A stretch of 64,000 nucleotides of DNA from JABWBR01 sp036741235 (GCA_036741235.1 DAINSQ010000002.1:1-64000), one strand, 5' to 3'; shown: positions 8,140 to 17,173, counted from the stretch's first letter. A program made the numbers and translations. Notes: a model not told the origin generated them from the sequence alone.

Positions 8140-9087
8140 TTAGAGCATGGTGCGGATAGCCTCCAGGTCCTCTTTTGTTTTTACCAAAATCGACAAATTA
8201 TTGCGCAGTTGCGACTGCTGGGCGGCGGCGTCGAGCTCGAATATTTTTTCCATTTCCAGGATGCGCAGCCAGGCGATGAGTTCGGCGGTGGCCGGCGGCT
8301 TGCGCACGGCTTTTTGGCGAACGATTGTAAACTTTTCGATCAACTCTTCGAGCAGTTTGTCGGTGTATTGCGTAGCGCCGCCGAGTTGGGCTTTGGCAAT
8401 TTCCAGCAATTGTTGCGGACTGGGGAATGGGATGTGGTAGAAAACGCAGCGTCGTAAAAAGGCGTCGGGCAGGTTTTTTTCCGAATTACTGGTGAGGATG
8501 AGCACGATGCGCTGTTCATTGCCCCGGCTTACACGGTAGTTGTCTTGTTCTTTGATAAAAAATTCGAGGTTTTCGATCTCGTTGAGCAAATCGTTGGGAA
8601 AATCGCGCGGCGCCTTGTCGATTTCGTCAATGAGCACCACTGAGCTTTGCGCTTTGCCTTCGATTCTGGTGTTGAACTTGCTTTGATCCACCGCTGTGGG
8701 GTTGGTCAGGGCAATGGCTTTGCCGAGGGCTTGCAGTTCAATAAAATCAGCGGTTTTCGGAGTGCCCTGCCCGTTCTCTCGTTTGATATTGGCGGCCTGA
8801 AAATGCCCGAGAGCGTCGTATAGGTAGAACAGGTCGCGTGAGGAAGAGGAAGTTTTGGTGTAAAACTCCAGCGGTCGAGGAGAAAAGTCATATTGGCCTT
8901 TGTCTTTGGCCAATTCGTGGGCCACTTTGAAAGCCAGTTTGGTTTTGCCTGTACCAGGTTCTCCGGTGAGCAGCAGGGGTTGATTGAGCGCGATAGCCAC
9001 TTCTACGGCGTTGCGGAGGCCCTCGTCCATGATGTAGCGCTCAGGGTCGAAAGGGATAGTAAGGTTGGGAAGTATCCTGATTTTCAT
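8140..9087 (-). CDS. MoxR-family AAA+ ATPase
   Basis: 315 residues, ATG at 9085-9087. Walker A is GEPGTGKT at residues 42-49, and Walker B with the adjacent segment is VVLIDEIDKAPRDFPNDLL. Sensor 1 lies in LILTSNSEKNLPDAFLRRC, with arginines suited to an Arg finger. The segment SSSRDLFYLYDALGHF is typical of MoxR-like proteins that work with vWA-domain partners. Members of the family remodel or insert cofactors into partner proteins. Its ATG overlaps the stop of the preceding gene by 4 bp (ATGA), which indicates translational coupling. The next gene follows at once, so all three form one operon. Confidence 0.92.
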   Translation of the reverse strand: MKIRILPNLTIPFDPERYIMDEGLRNAVEVAIALNQPLLLTGEPGTGKTKLAFKVAHELAKDKGQYDFSPRPLEFYTKTSSSSRDLFYLYDALGHFQAANIKRENGQGTPKTADFIELQALGKAIALTNPTAVDQSKFNTRIEGKAQSSVVLIDEIDKAPRDFPNDLLNEIENLEFFIKEQDNYRVSRGNEQRIVLILTSNSEKNLPDAFLRRCVFYHIPFPSPQQLLEIAKAQLGGATQYTDKLLEELIEKFTIVRQKAVRKPPATAELIAWLRILEMEKIFELDAAAQQSQLRNNLSILVKTKEDLEAIRTML

Positions 9088-10184
9088 CGGATATAGCGTT
9101 TGTTATAATCGTCAATTATTTTGAGGAGGGCCATTTCTACGTCCTCCATGTAGAATTCCTGTTGGTCTTTGAAGTGTTCGTCCATCAGCATTTTGCGTTC
9201 GCGAGTGGTAGGGGCTATTTTCTTGTATTTTTCAAACCAGCGGCCGATGTCGCGCAAATCCACCATGTTGAGTTCGGGCAAAGCGTTGATGTCGTCGCTG
9301 TGCTGTACAATCGTTTCTACCTGGGTTTTGATGTCTTCGTCTGCTTCGTCATATTCTACTGCGAAAAAGAACAGGAAGGTGGGGAAATCGTCAGGTAGCG
9401 CAACTTTTGAAAATGTTGTGATAAACCACCCGGCGGCCTCGGGCGTTAGCCGGGTGTCCCAGTCGTATTGGCTGATGTGCAGATTAACACACACATAATC
9501 GCGAGCGGTGAGCCCCTGTAGTTTGGGGCTTCGTTCGGCGGCGTAATGAAGGTTGCGCTGCAGGAGCGGTTCGTGTTCGTTGACGGGGATGCTCAGTGCT
9601 GCGAAGAAGCTTTTGACGATGTTTTCTTTGTAAATATCGATCTGCCGGCTGAAGTCAAATGTCAATTCTATTTGCAAAGATTTGCACGAAGCGCTGAGTT
9701 CCGGGTTGAGGTAATCCAGCAGTCGCCCTTCGCGGTCGTAGGCGATGCGTTTGAACATGCCTTCGTGCGACTGCAATTCGCCGCCGTAGAGGTAGTAAAA
9801 ATGTACTTTTTTGCCCGTTGCAGAGCTGAATATACGCTCAAAAGTATCGCTCTGATCCACTCTGTCGCATGTGTGGCAGTGGTATTCGTGCAGCGCGTCG
9901 CCGGCAGCGCCGGGCGCCGGCGCGCTTACGGCCGTCCGCACTTCGGTGATAAAAGCGAGCACGCCCTGATTGATGCGCTGAAGCGTTACGGTGTACTCCT
10001 CGCGGGTAAGCAACCCCTTGAAATAATCTGATTTGGAGGTGTTGAGGCGGGCCAGTTGAAGTTCTACTTCCGTCAGCTTGTCGGGGGCGTGCGATTGGGC
10101 CCACAGCTTGAGCGTTTCGAGGGCAAGATCGGTTTGGCCATCGACAAGATGTTGGTTAATATCACTCAAAGAAGGCGCCGGCAT
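9084..10184 (-). CDS. EAD11-like plus inactive-STAND-like protein of the MoxR-associated operon
   Basis: 366 residues from the ATG at 10182-10184; a GTG two codons upstream (10190) is also possible. Residues 5-85 (INQHLVDGQTDLALETL, then LARLNTSKSDYFKGLLTREE and LQRINQGVLAF) read like effector-associated domain 11, a small helical adaptor that recruits effectors with a matching domain. From about residue 105, HTCDRVDQSDTFERIF followed by FYYLYGGELQSHEGMFKRI resembles the start of the inactive-STAND (iSTAND) domain found in bacterial conflict systems, which lacks a working P-loop; no Walker A is seen here. Acidic stretches (EYDEADEDIK) follow. The gene leads the operon with the AAA+ ATPase through an ATGA overlap. 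The domain calls are from motif memory and need a profile search. Confidence 0.75.
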   Translation of the reverse strand: MPAPSLSDINQHLVDGQTDLALETLKLWAQSHAPDKLTEVELQLARLNTSKSDYFKGLLTREEYTVTLQRINQGVLAFITEVRTAVSAPAPGAAGDALHEYHCHTCDRVDQSDTFERIFSSATGKKVHFYYLYGGELQSHEGMFKRIAYDREGRLLDYLNPELSASCKSLQIELTFDFSRQIDIYKENIVKSFFAALSIPVNEHEPLLQRNLHYAAERSPKLQGLTARDYVCVNLHISQYDWDTRLTPEAAGWFITTFSKVALPDDFPTFLFFFAVEYDEADEDIKTQVETIVQHSDDINALPELNMVDLRDIGRWFEKYKKIAPTTRERKMLMDEHFKDQQEFYMEDVEMALLKIIDDYNKRYIR

Positions 10185-10273
10185 AGGCACTAAACTGCGT
10201 TTGTTTTTATTTCAACTGGTAAATTTAACAATATATCGGGCCAAATAATGCCCTTGTTGCATAAAACAAAACC

Positions 10274-10281
10274 TAATTTTG
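10274..10281 (+). promoter_or_regulatory. Possible -7 box for the DinB-like gene
   Basis: TAATTTTG fits TAnnTTTG and lies 47 bp before the ATG at 10328. A TTG at 10254-10256 is the only upstream candidate and its spacing (17 bp) is short, so the call is tentative. The 143-bp region separates this gene from the divergent three-gene operon. Confidence 0.4.
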
Positions 10282-10327
10282 TGTTTTTATAATAAAAAAA
10301 TCTTTTACACCTAAAAAAAATCATCCC

Positions 10328-10846
10328 ATGCCGGCTATTCCCCGCCCTGTTGAAGGCGAATACAATCCTTACTACCGTTCGTATATCGAGCAAGTAAATG
10401 GCGACGATGCGTTGATGACACTTGAGGTACAACTATCTGATACGCCGCGTTTTATTGAGCGATTCCCGCTTGAAAAAGCGAATTACCGCTACGCGGAAAA
10501 CAAGTGGACGCCCAAGGAGATTTTCCTGCACCTGCTCGACGCCGAACGCGTTTTTGCTTACCGCGCGCTGCGCATTGCCCGGGGCGATGAAACGCCAATG
10601 CCAGGCTTCGACCAGGATCAATATGTACCCGAATCTAATGCCGCCAAACGCAGCCTGGAAAGTATTGCCGAAGAATATATAGCGGTGCGCAATGCTACCC
10701 TGCAATTACTGCGCTACCTGAATGCCGATCAACTGTTGCGAAAAGGTGTTGCCAATAATAGCCCCGTAAGCGTGCGCGCCCTGGCCTATATCATCGCCGG
10801 CCATGAAAACCACCACCTCGGGGTGATCAGGGAGCGGTATTTATAG
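10328..10846 (+). CDS. DinB-like four-helix-bundle protein
   Basis: 172 residues. The segment KWTPKEIFLHLLDAERVFAYRALRIARGD is the classic first-helix region of the DinB/YfiT-like superfamily, with a metal-binding His. IIAGHENHHLGVIRERYL at the C-terminus supplies the other histidines. These proteins bind a divalent metal and include thiol-dependent S-transferases, but many members have no known role. The gene is flanked upstream by the divergent MoxR operon and downstream by a low-complexity repeat and tRNA-Leu. Confidence 0.9.
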   Translation: MPAIPRPVEGEYNPYYRSYIEQVNGDDALMTLEVQLSDTPRFIERFPLEKANYRYAENKWTPKEIFLHLLDAERVFAYRALRIARGDETPMPGFDQDQYVPESNAAKRSLESIAEEYIAVRNATLQLLRYLNADQLLRKGVANNSPVSVRALAYIIAGHENHHLGVIRERYL

Positions 10847-10849
10847 GTT

Positions 10850-10951
10850 GTTGCCGCGACTGTGCGACTGTGCGACTTTGCGCAACCTTACAAACCTACA
10901 ACTTACAACCTACAACCCACAACCTACAACCTACAACCTACAACCCACAAC
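10850..10951 (+). repeat. Heptamer array (CCTACAA/CCCACAA) preceded by GTGCGACT repeats
   Basis: Three copies of a GTGCGACT-like unit at about 10861-10881 are followed by about ten 7-bp units of CCTACAA, CTTACAA or CCCACAA. The array stops just before the -33 box of the tRNA-Leu promoter. It holds no ORF of note. The decamer arrays near 1.1 kb and 52.1 kb have a different unit but the same placement between genes. Confidence 0.9.
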
Positions 10952-10956
10952 ATTTT

Positions 10957-10987
10957 TTTGCATAATTTCCAATTTGATTTATCTTTG
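10957..10987 (+). promoter_or_regulatory. Bacteroidota-type promoter of tRNA-Leu
   Basis: TTTG at 10957-10960 and TATCTTTG at 10980-10987 with 19 bp between them, a near-ideal match to the Bacteroidota consensus. The mature tRNA begins 48 bp further on. Confidence 0.75.
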
Positions 10988-11034
10988 CAAAACTTTTTCG
11001 GAAAGCATTAGGTTTATAACCGAAAATACGCCCT

Positions 11035-11118
11035 GCCCAGATGGTGGAATTGGTAGACACGCTACTTTGAGGGGGTAGTGCTCGCAAGGGTGTGCAGGTT
11101 CGAATCCTGTTCTGGGCA
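11035..11118 (+). tRNA. tRNA-Leu (anticodon GAG)
   Basis: 84 nt with a long variable arm (GTGCTCGCAAGGGTGT region). The acceptor stem GCCCAGA (11035-11041) pairs perfectly with TCTGGGC (11111-11117). The anticodon stem CTACT/GGTAG closes the loop TTGAGGG, giving anticodon GAG. The T loop reads TTCGAAT. The discriminator is A11118; CCA is not encoded. Confidence 0.96.
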
Positions 11119-11124
11119 CAACAT

Positions 11125-11157
11125 AAGGTCATCTCGTTTTGCGGGGTGACCTTGTTT
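11125..11157 (+). terminator. Probable terminator after tRNA-Leu
   Basis: AAGGTCA (11125-11131) pairs with TGACCTT (11147-11153), followed by GTTTCTTTTG. The stem is 7 bp with a 15-nt loop. The remaining sequence to 11337 shows no gene or clear signal. Confidence 0.7.
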
Positions 11158-11337
11158 CTTTTGTCATTTCCCACCGCGTATGTTTGACTATTCAGAACGT
11201 AAACACTATATTAGCCCGCAAGCAATTTCTAACAGCAACAGGCAGTCGCACTTGATTCTGTAAAGCGTGCCCAAACCCAGCCGGAACTCAACCTCAGGTA
11301 TAGCTCGACTGTCAACTGCAATAAAAGACCTGGCTTT

Positions 11338-13357
11338 ATGCACAATACCCTGTTTCAGGACCTGATCGTCCTGCTCGGCTTTTCCGTTATTGTCGTATTT
11401 CTATTGCAGCGTTTAAACCTGCCGTCAATATTGGGCTTTTTGCTTACGGGTATTATTATCGGGCCTTACGGGTTGAGCCTGGTAGAAGGCGTTCACCAGG
11501 TAGAAACTATCTCTGAAATCGGCGTTATTTTGCTGCTGTTTGTAATCGGCATGGAGTTATCGATCAAACAACTGGCGTCTATCCGCAATACGGTATTTAT
11601 CGGAGGATTTTTGCAAGTGGCGCTTACGGTAGTTGTTGCAGCTTCCATCTATAAATCACTGGGTAGCGGTTGGGCTGAAGCTGTTTTTGTCGGTTTTTTG
11701 TTTTCGCTTTCCAGCACGGCAATCATCTCACCATGTTCGCTCGCCGCATGCGCCNNNNNNNNNNATCGTATTAAAAATATTGCAGGATCGCAACGAGATA
11801 GCCGCGCCGCATGGCCGTAATGCGTTGGGTATCCTCATTTTCCAGGATATTATCGTGGTGCCCATGATGCTGGTCACCCCAATTCTGGCGGGGCAATCAG
11901 CCGATTTATTTACGGCTGTAGCCGAATTATCGATCAAATCGCTATTGGTCATCATTTTTACTTATGTCGGCGCCAAATACGTCGTACCTCGCATGTTGTA
12001 CCTGATCGCTAAAACCAATAGCAAGGAATTATTTTTACTTACAACCATAACGCTTTGTTTTTTAGTGGCTTATATTACCAGTATTGCCGGACTGTCACTG
12101 GCGCTGGGAGCTTTTATTGCCGGACTTATTATTTCCGAATCTGATTATAGCCACCAGGCGAGCAGCACCATTTTGCCCTTCAGAGAGTTGTTTACCAGTT
12201 TTTTCTTTATTTCGGTGGGTATGCTGCTCGATATTACTTTTTTTATCGAGCATGCGGGTTTTGTGACGCTGGTTGCACTGGGCGTTTTAGCAGTTAAAAC
12301 CGCTATTGCTGCTTTAGCTACCGCTTTTTTGAAATATCCGCCCCGCACTGTTTTGCTCACCGGATTCGCGCTTTTTCAAATAGGCGAGTTTTCTTTCATT
12401 CTGTCAAAAGTAGGTATTGAATACAAGCTGCTTACGCCGGAAATGAATCAGTATTTTCTGTCCATTTCTATTTTGACCATGCTGATGACGCCATTTGTAA
12501 TGATGAATGCGGAAAGGCTTGCCTCGCTTTTCATCACTTCGCGCATGCAGAAAAAATGGGGTTTGCCGGCAACCCAACCGCCTAAAAACGGCAAAAAAGA
12601 AGGACTTGACGATCACCTGGTCATCGTCGGCTACGGCATCAACGGGACCAATGTGGCCAAAGCTGCCCAATATGCCAAAATTCCCTATGTCATTATTGAA
12701 CTGGATGCTGGCATTGTTGCACAGGAAAAGAAAAAGGGTACGCCCATTATGTACGGCGACGCGATGCATAGCCATATACTGGAGTCGGTATACCTCAACA
12801 GAGCGCGGGTAGTTGTTGTAGCGATTTCCGACCCCCAGGCTACCAAAGCCATTATTGCCAATATCCGCAGCATATCGCAATCGGTATACCTTATTGTAAG
12901 AACCCGTTATGTAAAGGAAATCCAACAGCTTACCGTACTGGGCGCCGACGAGGTCATTCCCGAAGAATTTGAAACCTCTATCGAGATTTTCTCCCACGTA
13001 TTGCACAACTACCTTGTCCCGATGGATGAAATAGATCATTTCATCGATACCATTCGGGCCGACGATTACAAGCTGTTCCGTTCGCCATCCAAATCACCCC
13101 GGACGCTATCATCATCCCGGATTCCCGATTTCAAGATCACCTGTGTGCGGTTGTTGGCCGACGGCGGCGACGTAGTCGGGAAAACCATTGCAGAACTCAA
13201 TGTGCGACAAAACTACCGGCTCAACATCCTTGCTATACTCCGCAGAGGTAAAATGATCGAATTTGTCACGCCTGAAGAAAAACTGATGCAACACGATCAG
13301 GTGTTTGTAAGCGGCGCGCAGGAAGATATTGAAGCCTTCTATCAGTCTGTCGGTTGA
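11338..13357 (+). CDS. Kef-type K+/H+ antiporter (CPA2 family) with TrkA-N and TrkA-C domains, interrupted by an assembly gap
   Basis: Ten N at 11755-11764 split the gene into two frames: 11338-11754 and then from 11765 to the stop at 13357. The first part (RLNLPSILGFLLTGIIIGPYG, FVIGMELSI) is the start of a monovalent cation:proton antiporter-2 membrane domain. It reads SLSSTAI just before the gap, and the second frame resumes with IVLKILQDRNE, the expected continuation. ATC GTA TTA could follow directly on ATC at 11722-11724, so 11725-11767 looks like a 43-nt artefact. The C-terminal half has a Rossmann TrkA-N domain (LVIVGYGINGTNVAKAA) and a TrkA-C ligand domain (FVSGAQEDIEAFYQ). The protein would exchange K+ or Na+ for H+ at the inner membrane, gated by nucleotide. 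The real gene is probably intact. Confidence 0.88.
11755..11764. other. Assembly gap (10 N)
   Basis: A run of ten undetermined bases inside the antiporter gene. The 30 bases before it (11725-11754) do not continue the reading frame sensibly and are more GC-rich than their surroundings, which fits a contig-end artefact. Confidence 0.98.
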
Positions 13358-14626
13358 TCATTTCATCACAACATGGCCGATGGCGCATTCCAGGCATCGC
13401 TTGCGGTCGCAATATTTGTGTTTGAGTTGTAGCATCGCCTGCGATTGGTAGGCATGCGCGGCCTGCCAGCCCAGTTTTTTCCAGCCGTCGACGATGTGGT
13501 TGGACTCCGGCGGCAGAGCCTCCAGCAATTGCAGCGCCTTGTCGCGGTATTGCGGCTCGTGTTTGTGGGCGCCGTATAAAAACAGAAAAGGTACAATCGT
13601 ATTGGCGGTAATAAGTTGTATCGCCTCCTGCCCCAGGGGTTTGGCCCGCCGTACTGAAGGTTTGTCGAAAACATAGTGATCGAGCCAATATAGCGATACG
13701 CGCAGGTCGAACAATTGCTCTATTTCTTTGTAATCGGCGGCGGCCAGGGTTTTGCTGAACAGGTGTTCGCTGCCGAAAAGCAGCGCCGACAACTGTGCCA
13801 GCCGGACGGTAGGGAAGTTGGCGGGGCGCAGGCGCAGGAATTTCCACATGGCCGGCGCAATGGGCGTAAGTTGGTATTTTTTACTCAAAAAGCGGTATTC
13901 TTCGCTCAGGCGCCGGGGATAGTCATCTGCAAATGCGACGTCGAGCATGCCGGCTTGTCCAAACAAAAGGGCTTCTATTTGCAACAGACTGCTGCGGTGT
14001 TTGGCGATCAGTTTGAGCGGCAGCGACCGCGCCAGCATATCAAAAGGCGCGGCGTTGATATTGGTGCCGAAATTGGCGGCCAGCGACTGGTAAAACACTT
14101 CTTCCCAATCATAAGTAGCGGCTTCAAGGCGCTCCGCCAGCCGGGCGGTTTTCTCCTCCAGCCGCTCCACCAGCAGCCGGTCGAGCCAAAGCGCCCTGGT
14201 GGTATCGTCTACCGCTCCGAAGTGCGGCTGACAGGGTATCCAGTATTCGGCGTGCATCAATTGAAGGTACGTGCCGCTAAGCCGCGGCGGAATGCGCCGC
14301 CTGAGTTCCAGGCAGGCCAGGCGCTCGCCATTGGCCCTGAAGACGGGTTTGTCTTCTTCCAACACCACGTGCAGTATCACGTTGTCGTAAGCCGCGTCGT
14401 GCTGGTGGCCGTGTTGGAGCCACTCGGAAGCGCGCAGGTGCATTTCCACATTGCCTGCCCACAGCGTATCGTCTATGCGCACGCGGGCATGCAGAAAATC
14501 AGGGCCGGCATGGCGGTTGTACTCACCCGGCTCAACAATGACCAGGGGCCTCCCGTCGGTAGTGGATAAATCGATCAGGTCAAACCGGCGCGTACGCCAG
14601 AGATAGTGCAGAAAGTCCTCTTTCAT
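13358..14626 (-). CDS. DUF2851 family protein
   Basis: 422 residues from the ATG at 14624-14626. An upstream in-frame start at 14743 would add 39 residues that do not look like the family. The N-terminus MKEDFLHYLWRTRRFD, then GEYNRHAGPDFLHARVRI and WAGNVEMHLRASEWLQHGH, are hallmark segments of DUF2851, a Bacteroidota-enriched family of unknown function. The C-terminus has a Cys cluster (CDRKRCLECAIGH) that could bind a metal. It is convergent with the antiporter gene, whose stop is the adjacent base. No function can be assigned. Confidence 0.85.
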   Translation of the reverse strand: MKEDFLHYLWRTRRFDLIDLSTTDGRPLVIVEPGEYNRHAGPDFLHARVRIDDTLWAGNVEMHLRASEWLQHGHQHDAAYDNVILHVVLEEDKPVFRANGERLACLELRRRIPPRLSGTYLQLMHAEYWIPCQPHFGAVDDTTRALWLDRLLVERLEEKTARLAERLEAATYDWEEVFYQSLAANFGTNINAAPFDMLARSLPLKLIAKHRSSLLQIEALLFGQAGMLDVAFADDYPRRLSEEYRFLSKKYQLTPIAPAMWKFLRLRPANFPTVRLAQLSALLFGSEHLFSKTLAAADYKEIEQLFDLRVSLYWLDHYVFDKPSVRRAKPLGQEAIQLITANTIVPFLFLYGAHKHEPQYRDKALQLLEALPPESNHIVDGWKKLGWQAAHAYQSQAMLQLKHKYCDRKRCLECAIGHVVMK

Positions 14627-14774
14627 TTTCACTTGTTTTTTGGCCAACAAAATGATGGATGATACTACAAAGGCAGGTTTTCGTATTGGAAAAGCAGGTT
14701 CAAGATAAGGGGTTTTAGCAGGAGATGAAAGAGGATGCCCCAAGTTTTTTTTGCGGTTGTCGACTGTCGATTTC

Positions 14775-16004
14775 TTACCTGACGCCTTCGCGCACTACTT
14801 TCATGGGAATGCCGATGCATTTTTTTTCCATGTAGCTCAGCATGCGTTCCATAAGTTCGCGGGCGGCGGGGTCGAGTGTTTGGACTTCTTTGCGGAATAC
14901 CTCGTTGATGACCTTGTCTTTTACGGCTTTAATTTCGGTGGGGATGTTGCGCATCGCTAATTCCATTTGGCGTTGGCGCCAAATAGCCGGGAAGGCAGAA
15001 ATGTGTTCCGACAGCAGGATGCGAGCTTTGTGGAGTTCTCGTTTGCGGAAAGAAAGGTTGTCGTGGGCTATGTGACGCAGTCCTTCTATTTCTATATATT
15101 CCATATCAAAATTGGCGGCCGTTTCATGGGCTACATTATGGGGGATAGCCAGGTCGATAACTACTTTTTTGCCTGTTTCACCGTTGAGCAGGGCGCTATA
15201 GAGTGTGGGAGTAACGACAGGATCGGCAGCGCCGGTACATACAATAAGGCAGTCGAAACCGCCTGTGTAGGCCGGGAGTGCGTGTAGCGGAAAAGCCTGG
15301 CCATTCAACATATCGGCGATGGTGTGCGCTTTGTCTACGCTGCGGTTAAAAACCGTGATATTGTTGAAATGATATTTTTGCAAAAATTTGGCCACCAGGG
15401 TGTTTGTCTGCCCCGCGCCTATCATCATGATACGCGCTTGGGGAGAAAGTCCCATTTTCAGTAATTGCTGGATAGCCAGTGAAGCTACTGAGACTGGTTT
15501 ATCGCCAATTCGGGTTTGGGCGTATACCGTTTTAGCCGCTACCACGGCATGCTGGATCACCAGCCTGATACCATCGCCGGTGAGTCCCCAGTTTTTGCAT
15601 TGATCGTAAGCCTCGCGCAATTGTCCCAATATCTGCCGCTCGCCCACTACCATCGAATCCATGGAGGCCGCTACTTCAAAGAGGTGTTCTATTGCTTGTT
15701 GTCCTTGCAGCGCCTGAACTACTTCGGGGAGTTGGTCAAGGGCGGCGGGAGTTAATTCGCCATTGACCTCTTGAAAAAAGGAGGTCACAAAGCCTGAGGT
15801 AAATTCCTGATCTGTTACCATCAGATACATGACCCGGTTGCAGGTAGCCAGGTAGAGCAGTTCAGAGAGCCCGAAACTGCTTTGCAAGGTCGCCAGGCGC
15901 GCTTTGAGTACGGCGCTGTCGGGCGCTTTGATTACATACTCCCCGATGTGTTTGAGGTTGGTATGTTTGTGCGTGACGGTTAATATTTTGACCTGCTCTG
16001 GCAT
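14775..16004 (-). CDS. hemA: Glutamyl-tRNA reductase
   Basis: 409 residues from the ATG at 16002-16004; an upstream ATG at 16049 adds 15 residues lacking family similarity. It catalyses NADPH-dependent reduction of Glu-tRNA to glutamate-1-semialdehyde, the first step of the C5 route to haem. The catalytic Cys lies in YLATCNRVMYL (Cys55). VGERQILGQLREAYDQC, the Rossmann glycine motif MMIGAGQTNTLVAKF and the DLAIPHNV segment follow in the normal order, and the length fits the family. The C-terminal dimerisation domain is present. No other haem genes are adjacent. Confidence 0.95.
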   Translation of the reverse strand: MPEQVKILTVTHKHTNLKHIGEYVIKAPDSAVLKARLATLQSSFGLSELLYLATCNRVMYLMVTDQEFTSGFVTSFFQEVNGELTPAALDQLPEVVQALQGQQAIEHLFEVAASMDSMVVGERQILGQLREAYDQCKNWGLTGDGIRLVIQHAVVAAKTVYAQTRIGDKPVSVASLAIQQLLKMGLSPQARIMMIGAGQTNTLVAKFLQKYHFNNITVFNRSVDKAHTIADMLNGQAFPLHALPAYTGGFDCLIVCTGAADPVVTPTLYSALLNGETGKKVVIDLAIPHNVAHETAANFDMEYIEIEGLRHIAHDNLSFRKRELHKARILLSEHISAFPAIWRQRQMELAMRNIPTEIKAVKDKVINEVFRKEVQTLDPAARELMERMLSYMEKKCIGIPMKVVREGVR

Positions 16005-16149
16005 AGGCGCTGGGCGAATAAATTTTACGGGCAAAAATAACATGCCCATTTCGCCTGAGTGTCACGCTTCTGTAAATATACGGCGGCGGCGGTTTTCTGT
16101 TGTCGGTTCTGTGTTTTTAATGACGTACATGTAACGCAGCATTTTTTAT

Positions 16150-17079
16150 TCACCTGCTCAATAAGAACATCAGGGGGATATCCAGGCGTTTTTTCCAGGC
16201 CTTTTCGCTGTGATCTTCGCCAGGGAATTCGCGGGTGATCCAGTTGACGGCGGTATAACCCCGAGATGTCATTACCGTATCGATTTTTTGCTGCAAGGGT
16301 GGGTACATGGCGTCAAGCGTGCCGGTGCCGTAATCGAAATAAATGTTGTGGGATTTAGGGTTGGGGAGGTGTTTTTGCATATAGTTGGCAAAAGCATCGG
16401 GTATGGGGTTGTTATCGGCGGAAAAAACACCCGGCCAGTGCGTAGAAATGCAGGCGGCGCCGCCAAAAACGCGGGGATATTCGCAAATCGCGTACATAGA
16501 AATCAATCCACCCATGCTGCTTCCTGCAATAAACGTATGCTTTCGGCTCTTCCGGGTGGAATATTTTTTATCGATATATGGTTTGAGTTCCTGAACAATA
16601 AATTTCAAATAATTATCGGAATTAATTTTTTCCTCAAAAAAAATCGGTGCGCCGTTGTGTCGAAAAGATTTAAAAATGGTGTCCTGCTGGGCGGCAGTCA
16701 ACGACTCAAAAGGCTTTTGAGGAAAATAGTCGCTATGCCTTGTTGGCCCCCCATTCCAGATGCCGACTACGATAATCGGCAAAATTTTTTTTTCATTTAT
16801 CAACCGGCCTGCGACATCGTCGATATCCCAGGCCTGCTTGTTCCACGTCGTCGTAGCGTCATAAAGCATTTGACCATCGTGCATATAAAGCACGCTGTAT
16901 TTTTGACGCTGCGAATAGCCTTCCGGCAACCATACATCGATATGACGCGTTGTAATGTATTTGGACTCAAAATTTTCAATTCGCTCTAGCCTTCCGGATA
17001 CGACGGCTGGAAGTTGGGCGGCAACCTCTGCCACAAATGTATGCAGCACTAGCCAGGCTATAAAAAGACGATGTCCCAT
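16150..17079 (-). CDS. Secreted esterase, alpha/beta hydrolase (enterochelin-esterase-like)
   Basis: 309 residues from the ATG at 17077-17079; a longer frame to 17166 is open, but a clear signal peptide (MGHRLFIAWLVLHTFVAEVA) starts here. After a beta-rich N-terminus (IDVWLPEGY, YSVLYMHDGQMLYD), the nucleophile elbow is FIAGSSMGGLISMYA and the catalytic His is likely in GEDHSEKAW. This order fits the esterase D / Fes-like family that hydrolyses acyl or siderophore esters. Periplasmic or outer location is expected. There is no siderophore gene nearby, so the substrate is open. Confidence 0.85.
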   Translation of the reverse strand: MGHRLFIAWLVLHTFVAEVAAQLPAVVSGRLERIENFESKYITTRHIDVWLPEGYSQRQKYSVLYMHDGQMLYDATTTWNKQAWDIDDVAGRLINEKKILPIIVVGIWNGGPTRHSDYFPQKPFESLTAAQQDTIFKSFRHNGAPIFFEEKINSDNYLKFIVQELKPYIDKKYSTRKSRKHTFIAGSSMGGLISMYAICEYPRVFGGAACISTHWPGVFSADNNPIPDAFANYMQKHLPNPKSHNIYFDYGTGTLDAMYPPLQQKIDTVMTSRGYTAVNWITREFPGEDHSEKAWKKRLDIPLMFLLSR

Positions 17080-17173
17080 ATTCGTTGCTTTTTTCTGATA
17101 AAGGTAATAAAAATCACCGGCGTTATTGCATAGCAAAACCCAGGCTCCACAACCACTGTATCCCAATATTTTG

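Noticed and set aside
13715..14569. 284-codon plus-strand ORF
   Set aside because: Fully antisense to the DUF2851 gene, whose translation shows strong family motifs.
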